Assembly (NCBI GenBank): GCA_024243835.1 | Contig: JALPMN010000570.1 | Span: 1-20,796 of the forward strand | From: Enteropsectra breve | Taxonomy: Eukaryota > Microsporidia | Direction of reading: 5' to 3' | Length of the DNA stretch: 20,796 nt | Shown here: positions 8,054 to 15,851 of the stretch, one piece after another | How positions within the stretch are numbered: the stretch's first letter is position 1 | Layout: every line of letters starts with the position of its first letter | Made by a program: the position numbers and the translations under genes | The notes under the pieces: model-generated | What the model was told of the DNA's origin: nothing | The model's input: the letters and a program-made list of their open reading frames with translations, nothing else | The model's database searches: none

Positions 8054-8691
8054 TAAATATCTATTGACTTGATGATTGGCGTTGTAATGGCTGCATGTAT
8101 AAGTTGTGCGAAGATGAAAATAAGGTGCAGCAATGTAAATGGGACAAGAGCAACAAACTCTCTTTTAGGATAGGAAGGTCTTGACATCAGATTAATCGTG
8201 AAACGAATAAAAAGAGGCAACACTAACAGAGAGTTAACTAAGATTAACCTTACGTTAAAAGAACGAATCTTGAAATTTCCAATGCCTAGTAAGTTTAAGG
8301 CTGTTACTACTAGAAAAATAGGAATACAATAGAAGCCCCTTAAACGGCTGACAAGGAACACTATCGTAAGCAACGCGGTATCTGCTATTAGCATAGCCAG
8401 GAACCAGTTCACTTCAAAATCAACAAGATTTTTGTGAAATATGTCATAAAAGCTCATTTCTGGCAGCAGTATCGAGTTGCCCCGCAGTTTAAGACACTCT
8501 TTGAAAGAAGGAGCAGATTTATATATTTTCAAGTATCGCTCTTTCATTTTTCCAAGAAATGATTTATGAGTTGCTTTTATATCATCCAGATTGTTTTGAG
8601 TGCTCTCTTGGACAATGGGCTCTAATGGAAATTTCTCTATAGCAGGATTATTCTCCGGGACTTCCTTTCTTTCACCGCTAAATCCGAACAT
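8053..8691 (-). CDS. Four-pass membrane protein, family long form 1
   Basis: This 212-aa protein has the same length as its neighbour at 9903-9265 and is clearly its paralogue. The N-terminus MFGFSGERKEVPEN resembles that of the short form at 4958. Residues 43-88 form a conserved cytoplasmic segment absent from the short forms: KSFLGKMKERYLKIYKSAPSF, then KLRG, LLPEMSFYDIFHKNL. The family motif ends DFEVNW (91-96). Hydrophobic segments lie at about 97-115, 120-138, 147-168 and 179-204, the last with QLIHA. The final loop is basic rather than acidic as in the neighbour. CCCC sits 1 nt before the ATG. Function is unknown. Confidence 0.85.
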   Translation of the reverse strand: MFGFSGERKEVPENNPAIEKFPLEPIVQESTQNNLDDIKATHKSFLGKMKERYLKIYKSAPSFKECLKLRGNSILLPEMSFYDIFHKNLVDFEVNWFLAMLIADTALLTIVFLVSRLRGFYCIPIFLVVTALNLLGIGNFKIRSFNVRLILVNSLLVLPLFIRFTINLMSRPSYPKREFVALVPFTLLHLIFIFAQLIHAAITTPIIKSIDI

Positions 8692-9264
8692 AGGGGATTG
8701 TAAATTCTCGTTAATATAGCTCTCCCCTTTTAGTGATTGGTTGATTTTTATAACGCTTCAAATTAAACGATGAGATTCTAATTTATTTGTAGGGGAAAAA
8801 TAATAATTTTTTCAAACATTGCCATTTATAGCATGAGTGAAATGCATGCTGCTAGGCCTTCATACAGAAAGAGTTAAAACATAAGTATTGTGTTAGCTTT
8901 ATGCTCTTGAAATGATAAAAATGGACCAAAAAGCTCGGACAAATGGCATCATTGCACAAAATAAAGGAGTTGATTTAGCAACGCAAAATGAATTAAAAAA
9001 ATTTTAGAAAGCAATGTCAGTAGACAGCAAGCGCGTAGCAAAAATGCTCCGAATTACATAATAAATCTGATATCGTTTGGTTTTACTTTTAATATTGATA
9101 AAATATATCAGCTATATGCGTCGATCTAATATTATTCTTCTTGCTAAGTATTTAACCTTTATCCGCCATAATAGCCGATTAGCTTTTTTATTGCCTGTTT
9201 ATTGTGAACAAAAAGTTTAAACCGATGCATTTAAAAAAATCTCAGAATAAGTTGTTGAATTTAT
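8692..9264. other. Gap between the two long-form copies
   Basis: The left edge (8719-8770) is a conserved upstream block. A plus-strand frame from ATG 8912 codes 31 residues and stops in a run of seven A and four T; a second frame then stays open to 9128. This is compatible with a decayed short gene but no homology is visible, so it is not called. Confidence 0.45.
8719..8770 (-). promoter_or_regulatory. Conserved upstream block, long form 1
   Basis: The plus-strand words TCTCC, TTTT, TGATTGG, TGATTTTT, ATAACGCTT and AAAT occur in the same order and spacing at 9936-9990 upstream of long form 2. The block lies roughly 30-80 nt before the ATG. Confidence 0.6.
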
Positions 9265-9265
9265 T
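9260..9265 (-). terminator. Poly(A) signal AATAAA overlapping the gene end
   Basis: The same ATTTAAATAAATTC context is seen at the end of long form 1, so the 3' flank was also conserved after duplication. Confidence 0.6.
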
Positions 9266-9903
9266 TAAATTTCAATTGGTGCGGCACGTGGAGAGATGAT
9301 ACAAGCATGGAATGTTTGTACAAGAATGTAAATTAGATGCAAATAGGGCACAAAATTTCTCACATGAAAGTCATCTTCATCGTCATCGCCATCTTCATTA
9401 CCACTAATGCCAGTACACACTAAAAATTGAATCACTGCTCCAATAGCATTAAGCACAAACAGCCTTGTTTTGTAGGAACCAATCTGGAAATTACCAATTG
9501 CCACGAAATTAAATATCGTTATTGCAATAAAGCAGAAGAAGCTGCCCAGCGCCTTCGCTCCAAACATGCAGAACCACAAAAAGAGGACTGAAACATCTAT
9601 TGCCAGCATAACCAAAAACCACATAACCTCGAAATCATAAAGATTCTTTTTCATGATCTCATAAAAGCTCATCTCTGGCAGTATTATAGCAGATCCACGC
9701 AATTTTGTGAACTCAGCGAATGATGGGGCGTCTTTGAAGATTTTAGTGTATTTTTCTTTCATTTTTCCAAAGAAAGACTTTTGCTCTTCTGGAGCTTCTG
9801 TATTTGCAACGGCGGCGGTCGTATCAACTATATTTTCTGCAACTCCCTTATTTTCGGTATTTTTCTCTGGCGCATTATTATTCATTTCATCACTGACGGT
9901 CAT
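9265..9903 (-). CDS. Four-pass membrane protein, family long form 2
   Basis: This 212-aa member is the outermost copy of the array. A polar N-terminus (1-40, rich in Asn, Glu, Ala, with the NIVD word of its relatives) is followed by KSFFGKMKEKYTKIFKDAPSF (42-62), KLRG, and LPEMSFYEIMKKNLYDFEVMWF (75-96). Hydrophobic segments lie at about 94-113, 119-137, 146-166 and 184-204. The loop between the third and fourth is strikingly acidic (GDDDEDD, 172-178), which is unique in this family here. The tail QTFHACIISP parallels QLIHA..TP of the others. A CCC element lies 3 nt before the ATG. No catalytic residues are recognised. Confidence 0.85.
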   Translation of the reverse strand: MTVSDEMNNNAPEKNTENKGVAENIVDTTAAVANTEAPEEQKSFFGKMKEKYTKIFKDAPSFAEFTKLRGSAIILPEMSFYEIMKKNLYDFEVMWFLVMLAIDVSVLFLWFCMFGAKALGSFFCFIAITIFNFVAIGNFQIGSYKTRLFVLNAIGAVIQFLVCTGISGNEDGDDDEDDFHVRNFVPYLHLIYILVQTFHACIISPRAAPIEI

Positions 9904-10692
9904 TTTGGGCTATAAAATCTTTTCCTATAAAACAGTTTCTCCTTTTTTCTGATTGGATGATTTTTGATAACGCTTTAAATATTGAAATCATTTCTTCAAG
10001 AAGCCCAAATCTATTATTAATCACATTAAATACTATTAAGTATTTTCTATTAGGTTTTCTTTTTAGAGCTGCGTTTCTCTGATCGCATCTTGATTTTAAT
10101 GATTGATCTTGTTAATCCCCCTTTATTTTCAACACTCGAATCTGTTCTAAAAGTTAGCAACGGGTACAAAATAAACAATAATGCATAGACAAATTTTTAT
10201 CGCAAGACAAACTACCCATGTGATAAAACGGGAGACCTCTTCTTTAACCGTTCGTTTCAGCCTATGTCCTCTTCCATAGTATATAGCCCTTACCCATATG
10301 ATACTTTGCTTTACAAACTAATGAGCTGATAATAAGAGTAACGGCTTTGGTCTTAATTATCCAATATTAAAAAATAAAATAAAGATTTTCTCTTATTTAA
10401 AAATAAAAGCTTCTTTTAATGTTATTTATTTCAATCAGCAGTATAAAATCATCAAAGCACATGGAATTTATTGCCTGTGTTAACAATAGTCTATGCTCAT
10501 ATATTTATGCTGTAAGGAACTTGGTGCCAGTTCTATTTTAATCGCTATTATTTTCTTTCAACTGAATCTAAAAGGTTATCTAAGAAGTAAAAATGAAACG
10601 CATTTCTTAACCATGATTTAAGTTTGTTAAAGTCTATGATGTACACTCATTAGAAGGCATTCAATTTAATCTTAGTGAAAAGTATATGCAAT
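9904..10692. other. Long gap right of the membrane family
   Basis: The first 90 bases are the promoter of the copy at 9903. On the minus strand between about 10365 and 10150 two overlapping frames together give a plausible membrane-protein fragment without an ATG (see findings). No gene is called. Confidence 0.45.
9936..9990 (-). promoter_or_regulatory. Conserved upstream block, long form 2
   Basis: This is the counterpart of 8719-8770 and 7600-7648; its end matches the latter best and its middle the former. It is likely a core promoter or a transcript leader kept through duplication. Confidence 0.6.
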
Positions 10693-12594
10693 TTAAAAAG
10701 CTGTCCATGGGGGATACGAAACAAAGAAATCTCCAAGGCTTAAATAGTACGTTACAGCTCCACAAATACCAATTATAATACATATACAGAGTACTCTCTT
10801 TTTTATCATTTGAATATCTTCATGAGATATAGACTGCAGGAAATAAAACAGCTTTTTTTGATTTTCTCCAACATTATCCTTTAAAGGGCCAATGCTTTCA
10901 TTTTCGCTGCAATTCTCCTCTGCATTATTCGTTGTAACATCTTTATCAAGTATTTCAGAATTTTCATTTATACCGACTGGTTGAAATGGTTGCACTGCAT
11001 TATTCATAGAGACTGCTTTTCTCTTCTTATGCTTCTTTTTCTTAAGAGTTCTTCTTTTTGCTGTCTTTACACGCACACTTTCTTTTACCTTTCTGATCCC
11101 AGTTTCTGAAGATTTGCTCTCTTTTTTATCATTTTTGGAAGGATTCACTTTCTGTCCCAAAGAATCATTCGAACTGCTGATTTCATCTTCAGCACTATAC
11201 TCTCTAATGCTACTTACATCTTCAGCACTATACTCCCTAGTGCTACTTACATCTTCAACATTGTCATCGTCAATAGAATTTGCATCTGAATCGCAATTTG
11301 TTTCATAAAGATCCTTCCTAAACATCTCATAAACATCTTCCTTTACAGAAGGCTTTATGTATTGCTTATACACACTGCTGTGAGATTTATACAGAACTTC
11401 ATCCAGCAGAACCACTATCCTGAGGATCTTTCCAAAGGTAAAATTTATGTAAATCTTTCCAGCAATAAGCTTTCTTTTCTCAATTCTACATGTTTCCTTT
11501 CCAAACTCTGATTCCTTCATAAATTTATTAAAATTAAAATACTGAGTTTCTTCCGCTTTAATTATTTTATTTCGTTCGATAAACAGGTTCTTGACAGGCT
11601 TCAGGTTCAGAAAATTCCAGAAATGTTTTTTCATTAGCCCGTAGAGAAAATACTCGGCATATTTTATTCTCTTACCTTTATTAATATTAACATCATTAAG
11701 TCCACCATAGGCGTTGTAAAACGTTTCTATGCTGCTGGGCTCGTTATATCTCTCGTTAGGGTCTCTGTTTACCTTGGGTTCTTTATTTCTCTTCTTGCAG
11801 TTTGACCACAGATAAAAATCAAACGCACGTATCATTTTAGAGGTACAGGAAACAAATTTATCACTAACAACATCATAGTAAAATACATTTTGCTTATTTG
11901 TAGTTTTTTTAGCACGCAAAAATGTTAGCAGCGCGCCCGCCTCTGATACAAAGACCCCTCCCACACACTGGATAATTTTAAAGACAAAATCTTGTCTTGT
12001 CTTGTATCTTATAGTGCGCTTTCCAGTTGTTTTGTTAGTGAATGTTTCATAATTATCGAAGAATTTTGCCTTTTTTAGCACATTTTCTTTAAAATTGTCT
12101 TTTTTATGCTCAAAAGCTGTGTTCTCAGGCAGATCATCTCCATAATGGCATTTGGCACCTTCACTGCCCATGTTTGAGCTATGAATGCTAGCATCATCGC
12201 CTATTTTCACATTTTTTGAAGTTCTCTTTGATAATACTTTTTCATCATTAATATCTTTTGAATGACTGTTCTTCCCGTGAATAGTGCGCCTCTTGCAGTA
12301 TTTCTTCTTGCGCTCATGAGATACATTGCTGTTAAGCACATCATTGCATTCTATTCCTGCTTTTACCTTATCTTCCAGTGCATCTAAGTTTATTTCTTTT
12401 CCATTTAAAGTTTGAATATTATTTATATCATGGCAATAATTATAGTTGTTGGGGCCATTAAAAACGCTGTTGTAAGACGGCGCAACACAGACATCTGGAT
12501 TCTGAATCAGAGATGTTACTGTGCAAAGGAGTGCCTGTGGTGCTACTAGAATCATTAATTCTCTAATTGTTCGTTTTACCGGTACTACAAGCAT
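10693..12594 (-). CDS. Large lineage-specific protein with a C-terminal membrane anchor
   Basis: I do not recognise this 633-aa protein. The N-terminus has a hydrophobic stretch at about 13-31 that could be a signal peptide or anchor. Residues 60-200 are polar and basic. A more ordered region follows (about 205-435), with hydrophobic and aromatic residues such as FKIIQCVGGVF and FWNFLNL. Then come an acidic Ser-rich tract with two copies of an 11-residue repeat (EDVSS.REYSA), a very basic tract (KRRTLKKKKHKKRK), another polar stretch, and a membrane helix at about 601-620 followed by a 13-residue tail. AAATTTGCCCAT lies directly before the ATG. The architecture recalls large membrane-tethered microsporidian families such as InterB (DUF1609), but I see no diagnostic match. 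Confidence 0.8.
   Translation of the reverse strand: MLVVPVKRTIRELMILVAPQALLCTVTSLIQNPDVCVAPSYNSVFNGPNNYNYCHDINNIQTLNGKEINLDALEDKVKAGIECNDVLNSNVSHERKKKYCKRRTIHGKNSHSKDINDEKVLSKRTSKNVKIGDDASIHSSNMGSEGAKCHYGDDLPENTAFEHKKDNFKENVLKKAKFFDNYETFTNKTTGKRTIRYKTRQDFVFKIIQCVGGVFVSEAGALLTFLRAKKTTNKQNVFYYDVVSDKFVSCTSKMIRAFDFYLWSNCKKRNKEPKVNRDPNERYNEPSSIETFYNAYGGLNDVNINKGKRIKYAEYFLYGLMKKHFWNFLNLKPVKNLFIERNKIIKAEETQYFNFNKFMKESEFGKETCRIEKRKLIAGKIYINFTFGKILRIVVLLDEVLYKSHSSVYKQYIKPSVKEDVYEMFRKDLYETNCDSDANSIDDDNVEDVSSTREYSAEDVSSIREYSAEDEISSSNDSLGQKVNPSKNDKKESKSSETGIRKVKESVRVKTAKRRTLKKKKHKKRKAVSMNNAVQPFQPVGINENSEILDKDVTTNNAEENCSENESIGPLKDNVGENQKKLFYFLQSISHEDIQMIKKRVLCICIIIGICGAVTYYLSLGDFFVSYPPWTAF
11186..11251 (-). 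repeat. In-frame 33-bp tandem duplication inside the 633-aa gene
   Basis: Units 11186-11218 and 11219-11251 are nearly identical and encode EDVSS(T/I)REYSA; a third, partial unit follows at the start of the next codons. The repeat keeps the reading frame and lies in the acidic Ser-rich tract. Confidence 0.88.
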
Positions 12595-12964
12595 ATGGGC
12601 AAATTTTAGCTTTTAATCATATTTAAAAAAAGTATAATTTAAAAACTACCATATTAGTTGCACCAGTTTTTATTGACTGAGCATATGCCACTTTTAGCGA
12701 CTGTTACGTGAATAAAGAAATGCCATTCCTTTAAGTTTTTGATGAATTTTACAGTTACTCTTTAAAGCTTTTGTAAATTGATTGTTAAAATAATGATGGA
12801 TAAAATAAAAGTAAAGAAACAAACTTTTTACAATCAAAACAAATTACAATAGGCTTATGGTTATAAATAATTCAGAAGCTTTAGATATATTTCTTCAGAA
12901 ACACATGTCGTTCTTAATCGTATGATTTTAAAAAATTATAAAACTACAATCATGTAAAGATCAT
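12595..12964. other. Intergenic stretch
   Basis: This AT-rich gap lies between two minus-strand genes. CCC at 12599-12597 on the minus strand belongs to the start of the 633-aa gene. Nothing else is recognised. Confidence 0.55.
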
Positions 12965-13525
12965 TTATTGTTTGTATTGATTTTCAAGCATCTGTATTTT
13001 ATCGTTGCTTCCATATTCTTCTTTGTAGTGCTGCGCTCTAAAAAGATCCCATGCTTCCTTGTTGTTATCACAGATGGAAAGGATGAGCCCAAATGTTATA
13101 TTTTTGCTGTAGTCCAAATATGAAAAGATATCGAACGCAAGGAGTGAAGATATCACAGTGCTGTTTAAATGGGCTACATCAGCCAAAAGAAGGCATATTT
13201 TATCGTACAGTGCTGGGTATGCAATGTATGGATATATTTCAGGGAGAATGTCCAGTATAAGCACGTTTTTCTGTGAATTATCAACCAGCATTATCAGATG
13301 CACCTCGTCCACAAGTTCTCCGCATGGATTTGCCTTCAGTTCATCCAGCGTTCTTCTGAGTGCTGCAAATGCTGGGTTGCATATGAGATTCATGCACTCC
13401 TGTGAGAGATCGATATTTAATCTTCCCTCTTCATCTATATTGGTGCCCACTCTTATGCTTTCGCTGTTGTCACCGGTTGTTTTGGTGTCTTTTTTACTTT
13501 CTGCAATTGGCATTAGTCCAGTCAT
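12965..13525 (-). CDS. Small ARM/HEAT-like helical protein
   Basis: This 186-aa protein has a polar N-terminus (1-45) followed by a run of amphipathic helices (about 48-175). Their pattern resembles armadillo or HEAT repeats: LILDILPEIYPYIAYPALYDKI, then CLLLADVAHLNSTVISSLL, then FGLILSICDNNKEAWDLF. Such folds usually serve as protein-binding scaffolds. I cannot assign it to a family. An AAAATTTTTAAG run lies just before the ATG, but there is no CCC element. A second ATG four codons in is equally possible as the start. Confidence 0.65.
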   Translation of the reverse strand: MTGLMPIAESKKDTKTTGDNSESIRVGTNIDEEGRLNIDLSQECMNLICNPAFAALRRTLDELKANPCGELVDEVHLIMLVDNSQKNVLILDILPEIYPYIAYPALYDKICLLLADVAHLNSTVISSLLAFDIFSYLDYSKNITFGLILSICDNNKEAWDLFRAQHYKEEYGSNDKIQMLENQYKQ

Positions 13526-13813
13526 TTTAGCACTTAAAAATTTTAAAAAATAAAAAAGCTATCGTAACTAGTTTTTAGTCAATGAAAAATAGAAGCTTTA
13601 ACCCTGTATTAATAAGTGGATAAATGAGTTTAAACTGATACTTAAGCTATAAACATGATATTTTATAATGATGCTCTACATTCATTTCAGACTTAAAATA
13701 ATAGCATTAGATTAAATTCAATTCAACAGCACTTTTAATTTTTATAGATAGCACTTGAACACATTATGTCTCTCATTTGTATTTTCTATGAACAGAGTGA
13801 TATTTTAAAAAAT

Positions 13814-13825
13814 TTTCATATCGCC
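13814..13825 (+). promoter_or_regulatory. Start element deciding the E2 start at 13826
   Basis: TTTTCATATCGCC stands directly before the ATG at 13826, preceded by AAAAAA. This fits the usual AAATTTT-plus-C-rich pattern better than the bases before the ATG at 13766, and the shorter product fits the enzyme family. Confidence 0.5.
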
Positions 13826-14272
13826 ATGGAATCCAAACTCAGACTGCAAAATGAACTCAAAAACTTAGAAAAAAATAGAAAATTTGGATTCTTCGCAAGG
13901 CCTGTCAGCAAAGACATGCACTCGTGGATATGCCAGCTGACACACAACGGATATTTCTTTCTCGTTAGCATGAGCTTTCCCAAGACGTATCCGATGGCTC
14001 CCCCTGAAGTGAAGTTTCTGCACAGGGTATACCACCCAAATGTGTATGCTGACAACCACATTTGTCTTGATCTCATTTCCTACAAGTGGAATCCAACAAC
14101 AACAATTTCAGATATTCTTCAGGGCCTCGCCAATCTCATGGAAGATCCAAACCCACTCAGCCCAGCAAATATAAATGCCGCCAGGGATTATAAGAGCAAC
14201 AGAGACAAGTACGATGAGGCAGTAAAGAAGAACAATGATAAGTTTCATTCCAAATACAACTATATCGAATAA
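13826..14272 (+). CDS. Ubiquitin-conjugating enzyme E2, Rad6/UBE2A-like
   Basis: This E2 enzyme carries ubiquitin as a thioester on a cysteine and passes it to targets with an E3 ligase. Starting at 13826 gives 148 aa, the normal minimal E2 length; the frame also opens 20 codons upstream (ATG 13766), but those residues do not resemble an E2. The N-terminal helix is at 2-17, the P..YP..PP strand-turn at 52-60, and the HPN motif at 70-72. The catalytic Cys80 lies in VYADNHICLDL, very like VYADGSICLDI of Rad6. Trp88 is conserved and DPNPLSPAN (107-115) is the Rad6-type element. About ten residues of the usual GP.GT.Y.GG.F hairpin are missing (THNGYFF at 39-45). AATAAA overlaps the stop codon. 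Confidence 0.87.
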   Translation: MESKLRLQNELKNLEKNRKFGFFARPVSKDMHSWICQLTHNGYFFLVSMSFPKTYPMAPPEVKFLHRVYHPNVYADNHICLDLISYKWNPTTTISDILQGLANLMEDPNPLSPANINAARDYKSNRDKYDEAVKKNNDKFHSKYNYIE

Positions 14273-14273
14273 A
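14268..14273 (+). terminator. Poly(A) signal AATAAA overlapping the E2 stop codon
   Basis: The gene end reads GAA TAA AAC, so AATAAA includes the stop codon itself. Confidence 0.6.
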
Positions 14274-14458
14274 ACTGGTGTAAAAAGAGCTGCCGCAGTA
14301 TAAATAAAATATTAAAATTGAACGATATTTTTAAAGCTGCGTATAATTCAATATTTTACCACTTCAATATGCTATGTCTCTAAGTATAAGAATGTTCTAA
14401 ATACAAGATGTTTTTAAGTGTTAATAAAAGAATATGATTTAAGTTTCAGAAATTACTT

Positions 14459-14824
14459 TTAATGCTTGGCAAAATGCTTCTTAAAACCCTCGTCCAATTT
14501 AGGCTGGTCATATCCCACAAAATCAGCCTGGGCCTTGAGTGTGGAGTCAGTTATCACAAGCCTTGGAATATTCTGCACATTGTAGAGGGTGTTTAGGTTC
14601 CCAATCCACGGCTCACTGCTCTGGGCATCGATGTGGTAAATAGGCAAGGGTGCGCAGGGGGTGTATGTCTCAAGCCAGGACTTGAGCATCTTGCACGGGG
14701 GACAGTGCTTTCCTGAGAACAGTATGATGAATTTGTTGTGTCTGCTTCTTTTGATGTCTTCGATAGATGTGGGGTAGTAGTTTAAGACCTCTGGTTTTTC
14801 ACTATTTTGTCCGAGTACGACCAT
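14459..14824 (-). CDS. Thioredoxin-like protein with CPPC active site
   Basis: This 121-aa protein has the size and layout of a thioredoxin, a small disulfide reductase or a domain of similar fold. A first strand FIILFSG (32-38) leads to the active site CPPC (41-44) and the following helix KMLKSWLE (45-52). Then come IYHIDAQ (62-68), the cis-proline loop NIPRLVI (85-91, Pro87), and the final strand and helix. The CGPC of classical thioredoxin is replaced by CPPC, which usually shifts the redox potential. The Trp before the first Cys is His here (KHCPPC). No signal peptide is visible, so it is probably cytosolic. AAATTTTTACCCA stands directly before the ATG. It converges on the E2 gene with 186 bp between stop codons. 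Confidence 0.85.
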   Translation of the reverse strand: MVVLGQNSEKPEVLNYYPTSIEDIKRSRHNKFIILFSGKHCPPCKMLKSWLETYTPCAPLPIYHIDAQSSEPWIGNLNTLYNVQNIPRLVITDSTLKAQADFVGYDQPKLDEGFKKHFAKH

Positions 14825-14959
14825 TGGGTAAAAATTTGGAAGGAAAAATCAGCAGTGGAAGAAAAGCAATTCTATAGAGTCAATGTGCATTATCATTTAT
14901 TACAAGAATAAATTATCGTATAATAGTAGTTATCTACTCTTTTAGAAGGATAATTCAAC

Positions 14960-14961
14960 TA
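14960..14961 (+). other. TA target-site duplication, left
   Basis: TA directly precedes the terminal inverted repeat; the matching TA is at 15850-15851. Confidence 0.75.
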
Positions 14962-14986
14962 CAGTGAAATCCGTTTATAAGGGATT
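14962..14986 (+). repeat. Left terminal inverted repeat of the pogo-like element
   Basis: This begins CAGTGAAATCCG and continues TTATAAGGGAT. It pairs with the right terminus at 15825-15849. Confidence 0.85.
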
Positions 14987-15824
14987 CGGTTATAAGGGAC
15001 GAAATAAAAATTTTCCATTTTTTCTATTGATTTTGAGCCAAAAAATCCGGTTATAAGGGATTCGGTTATAAGGGACGGTTTTTTAAAAATCTGTGAATAA
15101 TTTTCCTAATATTATGACAGCGAACAATAGAAAAAAGTTAAAAATAGAAGGAAAAAGTAAAATTTCTCGAAATTGAGAATGGAACTAAGCAAAGTTCTTC
15201 AATTTTACATGGAATTGCAATCTATTCATTTATAAGTTGCATTGAAAAATAGACATTTCATATTAGAGGCGCATGAAGTAACACGGCAACATGAATAAAA
15301 ATAAAACTACAGCTTTGGAATTGCTTAATAAAAAGCTTCTTTTATAGCTTAGAGAAATGAAAATTGTGGACACTCCTCGTTCATAACCAATAATGTCAGG
15401 AAAAGTAATTGAAGTTGAAAAAAAAAGTTTTATTGATTTTAAATGGTAAACGGATGGATTAATAAGTTTGAGGCCACGTCCTCAATCACTTTTAGAATTT
15501 TATGAGGTGAAATCTAGGTACCAGAAGAGAAATTGATGAGACCTTTGTTATTTAAAACGTCATTTTATAAAGAGATTTTATTAAATTGTTCTTCTTTTTT
15601 ATATCTATGATAAAACAAGAAGTTTTGTTATATAATTGATCTTACAATATATCAGACCAAATTAAAATTTATACTTATTTATGAATATACAACAACTTAG
15701 CTAGATTTTTGATTTTATATTAAAGTTTTTTCTTAAAATCTTATTCAAATATAATTTTGGTTTTTTATTTAAACCGGTTATAAGGGAAAATCGGTTATAA
15801 GGGACAAAATTTCCGGTCCCAAAA

Positions 15825-15849
15825 AATCCCTTATATGCGGATTTCACTG
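15825..15849 (-). repeat. Right terminal inverted repeat of the pogo-like element
   Basis: Read on the minus strand it begins CAGTGAAATCCGCATATAAG, differing from the left end mainly at the two bases after ATCCG. Confidence 0.85.
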
Positions 15850-15851
15850 TA
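15850..15851 (+). other. TA target-site duplication, right
   Basis: TA directly follows the right terminal inverted repeat and matches 14960-14961. Confidence 0.75.

Larger units (their letters stand above)
14962..15849 (+). mobile_element. Decayed pogo/Tigger-like DNA transposon (Tc1/mariner superfamily)
   Basis: The element is 888 bp and is bounded by terminal inverted repeats beginning CAGTGAAATCCG. The match extends about 25 bp with two or three changes, and a TA duplication flanks each end. CAGT termini and TA targets are typical of pogo-type elements. Inside, three plus-strand frames carry remains of the N-terminal helix-turn-helix domain. ATG 15114 starts MTANNRKKLKIEGK. Shifted by one base, 15166-15249 reads LEIENGTKQSSSILHGIAI, the classic Tigger first helix-turn-helix. 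Later, 15387-15446 has IMSGKVIEVEKKSF and 15446-15500 has NGWINKFEA, the second helix-turn-helix signature. IDET at 15532-15543 may be the trace of the catalytic DDE domain. The remaining catalytic domain is deleted and the element cannot make transposase. Confidence 0.82.

Noticed and set aside
8912..9128. Two adjoining plus-strand frames that would join into one protein with a frameshift
   Set aside because: The join at the A7T4 run would be required, nothing resembles a known protein, and the frames are short enough to be chance.
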